From Natrinema salifodinae (GTDB taxonomy: Archaea > Halobacteriota > Halobacteria > Halobacteriales > Natrialbaceae): a DNA stretch of 64,000 nucleotides. Numbering within the stretch: the first letter of the stretch is position 1; every line of letters begins with the position of its first letter. Under the pieces are notes generated by a model that was not told the origin of the DNA, ran no database searches, and saw only the letters and a program-made list of their open reading frames with translations. Below are positions 9,191-16,804 of this stretch, one piece after another. The stretch lies in assembly GCF_900110455.1 (NCBI RefSeq), contig NZ_FOIS01000003.1, forward strand, positions 265,491 through 329,490. Reading direction: 5' to 3'. A program made the position numbers and the translations under genes.

Positions 9191-11167
9191 ATGTCTGGCA
9201 GTATGCCACAGTGTCCCCGCCGCACCCTCCTCGGAGGCATCGGCACGACGATCACCGTCGCGCTGGCCGGAAATACCGTAACCGCGACGGACGCGGATTC
9301 GACCGCGGAAGGCGGCTCTGCGCCCCGCGAACTCGGAGCGCTTCAGGAATATCTCCCGGCGTCGGCAGCGAGCGACGAGGATTCGATCGTCCTCTCGGCG
9401 AGCGACTTCGATCGTCGACGGAAGGCCGACGAACCGTACGAGCCCCGTCCGACGACCGGGCGGTTCGAAATCGAGCCCGAATCCGTCTCGAAGCAGGTCT
9501 CCGTCACCACGTACGGCGACGAGTACACGCGACCGATTACCGTCCTCGCCGGCGATATCCAGTTCGTGGACGAGGGCGACGGCGAAACCCGCGAGGCCGC
9601 CGGCGTCGAATACGAATACTACGAGGCCGACGACGGTGACGGGGTTGCCGCCGTCGGCGACGGCGTCGTCGTCTTCGCCACGGACAGCGGGACGGTCGAG
9701 GATGCATTCGCCGCGGACGCGGGCGAGACCGACCGACTGCTGGACGCCGAACCGCTGCTCGAGGAGGCTACCGGCCTCTACGACGATATCGACGGCTACA
9801 GCGTTCAACTCAACGACGAGTATCGGGTCCCCGGGAGCGACGACGACGTCGAAGTCGACTACGTCGTTCGAGCGATGACCGTCCTCGGTCCGGATACGAT
9901 CGAAATGAAATACGGCATCGCCTTCGGAGACGAATCCGACGTCACCGACGAACTGGTCGAAAGCATCGAGAGCGAACTGGCGTACCAGGCGACGAAAGGC
10001 GACCCGACCACCGAGGTCGACGGCGACCTCGTTACCGTCACCGCCGAGCGAGACCTCGCGGCCGAACGGCGCGTCCGCGAACACGACAGCCCTGGCTTCC
10101 TCCGAGCCGACCGGGACGTCGATCCTGACGACGACTCCCTCGAGATCGAAATCGGCCGCGGCGATCCGACCCCTGTCGAGGACCTCACCCTCGAGGTCGG
10201 CGACGAGGAGTACGACCGCGAGATCTGGGCCGACGGCCACGGGACGCTCGAAGAGGGCGACACCATCGCGATCGATATGGACGACGTCGAACCAAACCTG
10301 TCGATCTCGCTCACGCACGACCACGAACTCGGCAGCAGTTCGAGCGGGACGACGATCCTTAGCCGCCTCCGGTTCGAGTACGACTACGATCCTGACGCCG
10401 AGACGCTCACCGTCGAGTACGCGGACGAGTTCCCCCTCGACGGCGATTCCGTCACGCTCGCGGCCTACGACGAACGGCCCGCCTACCGCCCGGACCCGGA
10501 CGAGGGCTCCGACCCGCACGCGACCGCCCAGCCCTGGACCGACGAGACCGTAAGCAAGGGCGACCAGGCGACGGTCGACGGCGTCCGAGCCGGCGACACC
10601 GTGCTCGTCGGCTGGGACGGGACGAGTCAGCAGGACAGTATCGGTACCTTCCGTGCCCGGCCACCGGGACGGGTTCGTTTCGAGTACGGGTACGAGAGCG
10701 AGACGCTCTCGGCGACGATCGAGTTCGAGGACGACGGGGAAACGCGGCCGGCCGACGAGTACGAGCTGCTGGTCGACGACGAGCCGACCGATACCCAGTG
10801 GGCCGACGAGTACGAAACCGTCACCTCGGGGACGACGCTCGAGGTCGACGACGTACCGGTCGGCACAGACGTCACCGTCGTCTGGGGCGACGACGCTCGC
10901 GTCGGCAGCACTCAAACGCATCCCTCGATCGACCTAGCCTTCGACGAGGACGAGGCCGCGATCGAACACGCCGGTGGCGACGCGGTGCCGGCGTCGAAGC
11001 TCACGGCCCGCGTCTGGTCGGAAGACGGCACCAGCGAGATCGACCTCGCCGACGAGATCGACGGCGACTTCGAAGACGGAGATGCCGTGGATATCGACGC
11101 TGACGAGGTCCACCACGTCACACTTCGATACGGCGAGCGACGTATCGTCGGCTTTGCTCGTCCGTAG
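9191..11167 (+). CDS. Tat-exported protein with about four tandem beta-type modules
   Basis: 658 aa. The start at 9191 has a GGGAG Shine-Dalgarno element immediately upstream and opens into a twin-arginine signal (CPRRTLLGGIGTTITVALAG, residues 7-26). After an acidic N-terminal domain (about 40-300), four similar modules begin near residues 315, 392, 494 and 579. Modules 2 and 3 start with LRFEYDYDPDAETLTVEY and VRFEYGYESETLSATIEF; module 3 ends GTDVTVVWGD and module 2 has GDTVLVGWDG. The strongly acidic composition suits an extracellular haloarchaeal protein. Function is unknown; cell-surface or adhesin-like roles are possible but unproven. Confidence 0.8.
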   Translation: MSGSMPQCPRRTLLGGIGTTITVALAGNTVTATDADSTAEGGSAPRELGALQEYLPASAASDEDSIVLSASDFDRRRKADEPYEPRPTTGRFEIEPESVSKQVSVTTYGDEYTRPITVLAGDIQFVDEGDGETREAAGVEYEYYEADDGDGVAAVGDGVVVFATDSGTVEDAFAADAGETDRLLDAEPLLEEATGLYDDIDGYSVQLNDEYRVPGSDDDVEVDYVVRAMTVLGPDTIEMKYGIAFGDESDVTDELVESIESELAYQATKGDPTTEVDGDLVTVTAERDLAAERRVREHDSPGFLRADRDVDPDDDSLEIEIGRGDPTPVEDLTLEVGDEEYDREIWADGHGTLEEGDTIAIDMDDVEPNLSISLTHDHELGSSSSGTTILSRLRFEYDYDPDAETLTVEYADEFPLDGDSVTLAAYDERPAYRPDPDEGSDPHATAQPWTDETVSKGDQATVDGVRAGDTVLVGWDGTSQQDSIGTFRARPPGRVRFEYGYESETLSATIEFEDDGETRPADEYELLVDDEPTDTQWADEYETVTSGTTLEVDDVPVGTDVTVVWGDDARVGSTQTHPSIDLAFDEDEAAIEHAGGDAVPASKLTARVWSEDGTSEIDLADEIDGDFEDGDAVDIDADEVHHVTLRYGERRIVGFARP

Positions 11168-11293
11168 TACTCGGAGCGAAATCCGGGTCCGTTTCCGGCG
11201 GCCGGAGACCGCCATCGTCGACCGCTGGCGCGGTGCGATCGACCCGCGCGGGTCGCGACATATTTTTGTCTCCGGCACCGAGCATGATGGACG

Positions 11294-11590
11294 ATGACAC
11301 TCACCGATCGGATCGCCGCGTTTCGGGAGACACTCGAGGAGTGGCTCCGCGGGCTCTACCACGGGATGATCGCTCATCCCGCCTACGAGAAAATCGAAGC
11401 CGAGGCCGAGGATCTCGAGGACGCGTTCATGCTCGCGTGTTTCCCCGACGCGTTCGGCATCCCGTCGCCGGTGTCGTACTACACGGCCGAACTCCTGCCG
11501 TACCTCGAAGACGAGTACCAGGCCTGGGAGCGGCGGATGTGGGACCGACAGTCGATCATCGAACGGAAGGGCCACCAGTATCACTTCTGA
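11294..11590 (+). CDS. small conserved hypothetical protein upstream of Get3/ArsA
   Basis: 98 aa, mostly helical and acidic/aromatic (ETLEEWLRGLYHGMIAHPAYEKIEAEAEDLEDAFMLACFPDAFG, then YLEDEYQAWERRMWDRQ). No signal, metal motif or membrane segment. Its stop is 6 bp before the ATPase start, so the two are very probably co-translated. I do not recognise the family; the arrangement suggests a partner or client-binding adaptor of the ATPase. Confidence 0.75.
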   Translation: MTLTDRIAAFRETLEEWLRGLYHGMIAHPAYEKIEAEAEDLEDAFMLACFPDAFGIPSPVSYYTAELLPYLEDEYQAWERRMWDRQSIIERKGHQYHF

Positions 11591-11596
11591 TCCTCG

Positions 11597-12583
11597 ATGA
11601 CGACGTTCACCTTCTTCGGCGGCAAGGGCGGGGTCGGCAAGACCACCGTTTCGAGCGCTTACGCCCTCGAGTGCGTCGACGCCGGGTTGGAGACGCTGGT
11701 GGTCTCGACGGACCCGGCCCACAGTACGGCCGACGTCTTCGATCAGGAGTTCGGCGATGACCCCCGTCCGGTCGAGGGGTACGAGGGGCTCTCGGCGATG
11801 GAGATCGATCCCGATCAGGAGGTTCAGGATCACTTGATGGAGCTGAAACAACAGCTCGGCTCGCAGCTGAGCGCGACGATGGTCAACGAAGTCGATCTCC
11901 AGTTGGAGATGGCCCACCAGACGCCAGGCGCCTACGAGGCCGCCCTGTTCGATCGGTTCGTCGAGGTCATGCGCACCGCCGAGTCGTACGATCGGGTCGT
12001 CTTCGATACTTCGCCGACCGGCTCGACGCTCCGGCTGCTCGCGCTCCCGGATCTGCTCGAACGGTGGATCGAGCGGCTGATGGACAAACGCGAGCGCAGC
12101 ATCGATCTCTTCGAGAAGGCCGCGATCGGCAATCAGGAACCCCGTCGCGTGATGGAGGGGGATCCGATCCTGGCACGCTTGCGGGAGCGCAAGGAGCGGT
12201 TCGAGTTCGCCGGTGAGGTGCTCCGCGAGGACGCCGATTTCTACCTGGTCTTGAACCCCGACGAGCTCTCGATCCGCGAGACGCGTCGGTCGATCGAGCA
12301 GCTCCGCGAGGCCGAGCTGCCGGTTCGCGGCCTGGTCGTCAACCGGCTCTCGCCCGAACCCGACCCGGACGAGAACGGCCGGGGAGCGCGGTACCTCCGC
12401 CAGCGGGTCGAGACCGAACGCGAGCGCCTCGCCCAGATCGAACGCGAGTTCAACGTCCCGGTCGCGGCGACGATCGAGACCCGCGTCGAGGAGGTCCGCG
12501 GGAGCCTTCTCGAAGACGTCGCCGCTGAACTCGAGATCGAAGTCACGAACGCGGACGACGAGCGCGCCCCGCCGACGGAGTAA
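11597..12583 (+). CDS. Get3/ArsA-family ATPase
   Basis: 328 aa. The deviant Walker A P-loop GGKGGVGKTT occurs at residues 8-17, Switch I-like DPAHST near 42, and FDTSPTGSTLRLL near 137. Single ATPase domain as in Get3/TRC40, not the double domain of bacterial ArsA. Archaeal Get3 homologues are thought to target tail-anchored membrane proteins; no ars genes are next to it, which argues against arsenite export. It lacks the CxxC pair of eukaryotic Get3 in what I can see. Likely an operon with the 98-aa gene. Confidence 0.88.
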   Translation: MTTFTFFGGKGGVGKTTVSSAYALECVDAGLETLVVSTDPAHSTADVFDQEFGDDPRPVEGYEGLSAMEIDPDQEVQDHLMELKQQLGSQLSATMVNEVDLQLEMAHQTPGAYEAALFDRFVEVMRTAESYDRVVFDTSPTGSTLRLLALPDLLERWIERLMDKRERSIDLFEKAAIGNQEPRRVMEGDPILARLRERKERFEFAGEVLREDADFYLVLNPDELSIRETRRSIEQLREAELPVRGLVVNRLSPEPDPDENGRGARYLRQRVETERERLAQIEREFNVPVAATIETRVEEVRGSLLEDVAAELEIEVTNADDERAPPTE

Positions 12584-12731
12584 GTATCCCGCCGGTTCGG
12601 GCATCGGTTCGGTCCGATCTGGTACCCAGTTTCCCAGAAGCCGATCCGAATACCGTTTGTTATTTTATGTTCTCTGTCTGATTGGGGAAGAAATGAACGT
12701 TCAAACAGCGCTCGTCGGAAACACAATGAAT

Positions 12732-12744
12732 TATATTTATGGTC
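12732..12744 (+). promoter_or_regulatory. AT-rich TATA-like box upstream of cstA
   Basis: The run ATTATATTTATGG lies about 35-47 bp before the cstA ATG at 12779, inside a 195 bp intergenic stretch that is much richer in A/T than its surroundings. A GGGAG element at 12767-12771, about 7 bp from the ATG, suggests a short leader with a ribosome binding site. Position-based inference. Confidence 0.45.
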
Positions 12745-12778
12745 TCTCCGTACAACCCCTCGCTAGGGAGATGGTAAC

Positions 12779-14611
12779 ATGGCAGGCGTAATATGGATCG
12801 TCGCACTGGTACTGGTGTTGTTCTCGGTCGCGTACGTGGGGTACGGGCGGTACCTCCAGCAGTTCGTCGACCTCGACGATAGTCGCGAGACGCCAGCGCA
12901 CAAGTATCAAGACGGTCAGGAGTATGTACCGGCTAAGAAGCCGGTCCTTCTGGGGCACCACTATTCGAGTATCGCGGGCGGGGCACCGATCGTCGGTCCG
13001 ATCACGGCCGCGCTGGTCTGGGGGTGGGTGCCGGCCGTCCTGTGGGTCGCCATTGGCAATCCGCTGCTCGGGGCAGTCCACGACTTCGTCTCGCTGTCGA
13101 GCAGTCTCCGACACGAGGGGAAGTCGATCGGTTACATCATCGGCGAATACGTCGGAGAGCGCGGCAAGAACATGCTGCTGTGGTTCGCGTTCCTGCTGAC
13201 GATCCTCGTGGTCGCCGTGTTCGCGCTGGTCATCGGAATCGTCTTCGACGGCTACCCCCAGGCCGCCACCGCGAGTATGCTCTACATCGGGCTCGCACTG
13301 GTCTTCGGGTTCTGGCTCTACCAGCTGAACCTCCCGTTCTCGGTGGGAACGGTCGTCTTCGTCACCGGCATCTTCGCGACGGTGTACGTGGGTATCCAGT
13401 ATCCGATCGCGCTGTTCGGTTCGGAGTTCCCGAACGCTTCCGACACGATCGTCCTGTTCGGCGAGACCGCACCCTCGTTCGTGCCGGAGCTCGGCTTCAA
13501 CGCGAACGTCGGCGCGTGGGTGCTCGTGATGCTCGTCTACGGCGGAATCGCCAGCATCCTGCCGGTCTGGATGCTGCTCCAGCCCCGCGACTACCTGTCG
13601 TCGTTCCTGCTGTACACCGGCGTCGGCGGTGCGCTGCTGGCCGTCATCGTCGGCACCTTCGTCACGACCACCAGTCAGCCCCTGGAGTTCCAGGTCGACG
13701 CCTGGTACGGAGTGTTCGGCAGCAATAACGCGGCGTACGATCTCATGCCGCTGTTCCCGCTGCTGTTCATCACGATCGCCTGCGGGACGATCAGCGGCTT
13801 CCACTCGCTGGTTTCCTCGGGGACCACGGCCAAACAACTCAACCGGGAGACCGACGCCCGCCTGATTGGCTACGGCGGGATGCTCGGCGAGGGGCTGCTC
13901 GCCGCAGTCGCGCTCTGTACGATCGGCGTCGCGGGGATCGCCGGCGCCGGCGGGATTGGCACGGCGCTGCCGAACTTCGCGACCGGCGGCGGCGTGATCC
14001 TCACCGCCTTCGGTATTCCCGAGAGCTACGGCGCGCCGTTCATGGCGCTGGTGCTCGCGAGCTTCCTCCTGACGAGCATGGACACCGCCGTCCGCCTCAG
14101 CAGGTACATGGTCGAGGAACTCGTCGGAACGCCCCGGACGACGGCCCAGACGTACGGCGCCAACCGCTACGTCAACACGAGCATCGTCGTAATCGTCGCG
14201 TTCCTCCTGCTCGGCACCGGGAGCTGGGAGGACCTGTGGCTGCTGTTCGGCGGCGCGAACCAGCTGCTGGCCGCGCTGGCGCTGCTGACCGGGACGGTCT
14301 GGCTCGCCAACTGGGACCGGAGCAAGCAGCTGGTCAGCACGGGCGTTCCGCTGGCGGTGATGTCGTTCATCACGATCATCGGTCTCGTCTGGGTCGCGTT
14401 CTACCAGGTGCTGTACGTCCGGCTCATCTCAGGTTCTCCCGGGTTCTGGACCTGGGTCTCCGGCGGCGGCCAGATCGTGATCAACCTGACGCTGATCGGC
14501 CTGGCGCTGTCGCTGCTGCGGCTGGGCTACGGCAATATCAAGTCCAGTCGCGGGCTTGGCGACGAGGCCGTGGCAGCCGACGGCGGCGAACCGTCGGACG
14601 ACGACCGCTAA
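12779..14611 (+). CDS. cstA: carbon starvation protein CstA-family transporter
   Basis: 610 aa with roughly 15-16 hydrophobic segments. The N-terminal CstA core is clear: YGRYLQQFVDLDD, YVPAKKPVLLGHHYSSIAGGAPIVGP, WVAIGNPLLGAVHDFVSL, and later HSLVSSGTTAKQLNRETDARLIGYGGML. CstA proteins are peptide or pyruvate importers; this one lacks the larger C-terminal extension of E. coli CstA (701 aa). Substrate is not deducible. The last 4 bp overlap the convergent gene at 14608. Confidence 0.92.
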   Translation: MAGVIWIVALVLVLFSVAYVGYGRYLQQFVDLDDSRETPAHKYQDGQEYVPAKKPVLLGHHYSSIAGGAPIVGPITAALVWGWVPAVLWVAIGNPLLGAVHDFVSLSSSLRHEGKSIGYIIGEYVGERGKNMLLWFAFLLTILVVAVFALVIGIVFDGYPQAATASMLYIGLALVFGFWLYQLNLPFSVGTVVFVTGIFATVYVGIQYPIALFGSEFPNASDTIVLFGETAPSFVPELGFNANVGAWVLVMLVYGGIASILPVWMLLQPRDYLSSFLLYTGVGGALLAVIVGTFVTTTSQPLEFQVDAWYGVFGSNNAAYDLMPLFPLLFITIACGTISGFHSLVSSGTTAKQLNRETDARLIGYGGMLGEGLLAAVALCTIGVAGIAGAGGIGTALPNFATGGGVILTAFGIPESYGAPFMALVLASFLLTSMDTAVRLSRYMVEELVGTPRTTAQTYGANRYVNTSIVVIVAFLLLGTGSWEDLWLLFGGANQLLAALALLTGTVWLANWDRSKQLVSTGVPLAVMSFITIIGLVWVAFYQVLYVRLISGSPGFWTWVSGGGQIVINLTLIGLALSLLRLGYGNIKSSRGLGDEAVAADGGEPSDDDR

Positions 14612-15237
14612 AGCTGGAATCGCCGGGCGATCAGCCCGAGAATACCCGGTTCTTTTCGTTCGATTCGCTCCCAGAGTCGAAACGCGGTCGCGACGTCGGC
14701 GTTCTCGCTGGCGACCAGGTCTTCGTCGTCGGGCGCGACGACGATCAGGTTGAGTTCGTAGTGGCCGAAGTAGCCGTACTTCAACAGCGTTCGGTCCGAG
14801 AACCCGGCGACGCGGTCGCGAACGGCGTCGGGGATCGACGGTGCGACGGCGACGAATGTGAACTCGGTGCTGAAGTGCTCCTCGTCGGCGTCGATCCAGT
14901 CGTCGGCTAAGCGATGCCCCAGCTCGACGTACCGATCGAGCGTTCGGTCGTCGACGCGGTCGACGCGGTCGACGAACAGGTGCTCCGTCGACTCGTGTTC
15001 GGCGATCGAGATCGCGGGGTGGAGGAAGTGCTTCTGGCTGGTCAGGTCCATGCGCCCGTACAGCGTGAACCGCTCGCCGTCGACAGCGTAGTCCTTCTCG
15101 AGGTCGTAGTTGTGCAGCAGCCGATCGCTCACCCGGTCGACGTACTCGTCGTCCCAGTCGGGGACGTCCGCGGGCTTCGTCTCCGAGTTCGAATCGAGAG
15201 CGCGGCCCTCGTCCGCCACCGTCTCGCGATCAGACAT
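14608..15237 (-). CDS. conserved hypothetical protein
   Basis: 209 aa from ATG 15237 (MSDRETVADEG). Soluble and acidic; the central part reads DWDDEYVDRVSDRLLHNYDLEKDYAVDGERFTLYGRMDLTSQKHFLHPAISIAEHE, and the C-terminus FGHYELNLIVVAPDDEDLVASENADVATAFRLWERI. The family is not recognised by me. An in-frame ATG at 15420 exists but would add a basic stretch without matching composition. It is convergent with cstA, overlapping by 4 bp. Confidence 0.75.
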   Translation of the reverse strand: MSDRETVADEGRALDSNSETKPADVPDWDDEYVDRVSDRLLHNYDLEKDYAVDGERFTLYGRMDLTSQKHFLHPAISIAEHESTEHLFVDRVDRVDDRTLDRYVELGHRLADDWIDADEEHFSTEFTFVAVAPSIPDAVRDRVAGFSDRTLLKYGYFGHYELNLIVVAPDDEDLVASENADVATAFRLWERIERKEPGILGLIARRFQL

Positions 15238-15494
15238 AGTCGCGGTCCCCTCCGTCGGTCCACGAGCGTTCGGCTCGCTGTGGCGGATCGCGGCCGATAG
15301 ATCGCGCGCCTGGCGAACCGAACGACCGTCCCGTCGTGACCGCTCGTGCCGATCCCCGCCGCGATCGGTGAGTCCCGTTGCCGAAATCGTCCATGTGGAC
15401 TGATGCCACGTTGCGGACAAAAGTCCGTCGGCACGGCGGGCCGGGCGCGTGACGGATTTAAGTGGCGACGCCCCCTACAGTGGGACGTACTCCC

Positions 15495-15719
15495 ATGGTA
15501 AAAGACCGCGAATCCTGCGGCCGTTGTTCGATGTCGGCCGCAGTCGACGTCGCGAACACCGACCGCGACGCCGACGAACTGGGCGAGCGCGACCCCTACG
15601 GCGAGGAGCGGATCGAGGTCGACGAGGACCGACTCCGGACGCTCTCACCCGGCGCCTGGGCCGGTGGGCTTGCAGACCGACTCGACGACGCGGTCGGGCG
15701 GTTCGTCTGGAACCGGTGA
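15495..15719 (+). CDS. small hypothetical protein with CxxC
   Basis: 74 aa beginning MVKDRESCGRCSMSAAVDV. One CGRC pair near the N-terminus could bind metal or be redox-active, but there is no second pair. The rest is acidic with a C-terminal amphipathic helix (AGGLADRLDDAVGRFVWNR). The ATG at 15495 is chosen over 15462 because the upstream codons are not haloarchaeal in character. Codon use (GC-rich third positions) supports coding. Confidence 0.55.
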   Translation: MVKDRESCGRCSMSAAVDVANTDRDADELGERDPYGEERIEVDEDRLRTLSPGAWAGGLADRLDDAVGRFVWNR

Positions 15720-15759
15720 GCGGCTGCGGCCGCGACCGGCGACGACTGACACACGAGCG

Positions 15760-16104
15760 TCACGGTCCCGTCTCCCGGTCGCCGTCGCGAGCCGGCCGGA
15801 TCTCGAGAGAGCCGCGGCTGGAGACGGTTATTCGAACGCCGCGGTGTACGAACTCGATCGACCGTCGGGACGGCCTGGCGCGCAACTCGGACGGGGTCAG
15901 CACCCGGTCGAGCGCGTCGGGATCGATCGCCTCGTACAACGACTCTCCGCGGTCGAGGGCGTCATCGGGAAGCGATTCGAGCGCCGTGATGACGGCGAGA
16001 CTCGGCGCCGTCGTGGCCGGGTTGTACGCCATTCGGTAGGTTTCGGTTGTCGGATCGTACGATAGCGTCTCGACGGAAACGGCGTCAGCTGAGTTCATTG
16101 TCAT
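15760..16104 (-). CDS. HalOD1 output-domain protein
   Basis: 114 aa. The pattern of the haloarchaeal HalOD1 domain is visible: TYRMAYNPATTAPSLAVITALESL, then LYEAIDPDALDRVL and a C-terminal strand-rich part EFVHRGVRITVSSRGSLEI. The family is thought to act as a signalling output module, sometimes fused to regulators. Here it stands alone and starts inside the 3' end of the Lrp-type gene (20 bp overlap), so the two are likely translationally coupled. Confidence 0.8.
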   Translation of the reverse strand: MTMNSADAVSVETLSYDPTTETYRMAYNPATTAPSLAVITALESLPDDALDRGESLYEAIDPDALDRVLTPSELRARPSRRSIEFVHRGVRITVSSRGSLEIRPARDGDRETGP

Positions 16105-16573
16105 TGGCTTCGTCGACGACTTGTTTGCCGAAGTGGTCGAACGGCTGGACGTGCGAACTCTTGAGGACGCTCGAGTTAACGACCGTCAGGCCGAGTTCGT
16201 GTAACTCGTCGTTGACCCGAGCGATGTCGTCGGTGTCCGTTCCGATGGCTTCGATCTGGACGTTGTCTCGTCCGTTGAGAACCTCGCGAACGCTCACGAC
16301 ACCGCTTACAGACCGGGCGGTTTCGGCGCACGTCTCCCGGTCGAGGCCGGGAGTACGACAAACGAAGAGCACGTGAAGCTGGAGGCCCGCTTTATCGTAA
16401 TCGATCTCCGGATAGTATCCTCGGATGACGCCCTCGTCTTCCATCTTTTCGATCCGGTTTCGTATCGTACCGGCCGACACGCCCACTCGATTCGCCATTT
16501 CGCGCATCGCGATCCGGCGGGAGTTCTGCTGGAGAAGATACAGAATCGCTTTGTTCACGTCGTCTAACTTCAT
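16085..16573 (-). CDS. Lrp/AsnC-family transcriptional regulator
   Basis: 162 aa. Residues 1-55 are the HTH of the Lrp family (LDDVNKAILYLLQQNSRRIAMREMANRVGVSAGTIRNRIEKMEDEGVIRGYYPEID). Residues 62-150 form a RAM-like alpha/beta domain. Unlike classic Lrp proteins the C-terminus carries an extra tail (SSHVQPFDHFGKQVVDEANDNELS). Effector is unknown. A dyad upstream of the promoter suggests autoregulation. It precedes the overlapping HalOD1 gene, with which it probably forms a two-gene unit. Confidence 0.88.
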   Translation of the reverse strand: MKLDDVNKAILYLLQQNSRRIAMREMANRVGVSAGTIRNRIEKMEDEGVIRGYYPEIDYDKAGLQLHVLFVCRTPGLDRETCAETARSVSGVVSVREVLNGRDNVQIEAIGTDTDDIARVNDELHELGLTVVNSSVLKSSHVQPFDHFGKQVVDEANDNELS

Positions 16574-16617
16574 TGGTCACGAGTTCGAAGTTGCAGGAGC
16601 CAATGATCATATTTTCC

Positions 16618-16641
16618 CCAAACTGTCATGGTACGGTTTGG
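16618..16641. promoter_or_regulatory. dyad upstream of the Lrp-type gene, candidate operator
   Basis: Arms CCAAAC and GTTTGG are exact inverse complements, and the inner GT/AC pair extends the symmetry (CCAAACnGT-N6-ACnGTTTGG). On the minus strand the site lies just upstream of a TATA-like AAAATATGATCA (about 16603-16614), which is 30-40 bp before the ATG at 16573. Placement fits an Lrp-family operator. Confidence 0.5.
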
Positions 16642-16804
16642 AATTAGCAATTTACGGACGGAATAATCGGACTCGGACGGAGCGACACTGCGAAGATCGA
16701 AACCCGGCAGGAGTAGCGAACCGAACGAGATGCGGCGGTTCAAAAACAGGATCGACCGTTTGTGCATCGCTCGAACCGGGTCGGCTCGGGCGACGATTGA
16801 TCGG

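Noticed and set aside
9170-10921. 583-codon minus-strand open frame
   Set aside because: It lies antisense to the Tat-exported protein; GC-rich DNA leaves such frames open by chance, and its sequence is Val/Arg/Asp repetitive without domains.
10934-12604. 556-codon minus-strand open frame
   Set aside because: Antisense to the Get3/ArsA gene and its partner, whose motifs are clear on the plus strand.
12737-13837. 366-codon minus-strand frame
   Set aside because: Antisense to cstA; extremely charged and without protein-like pattern.
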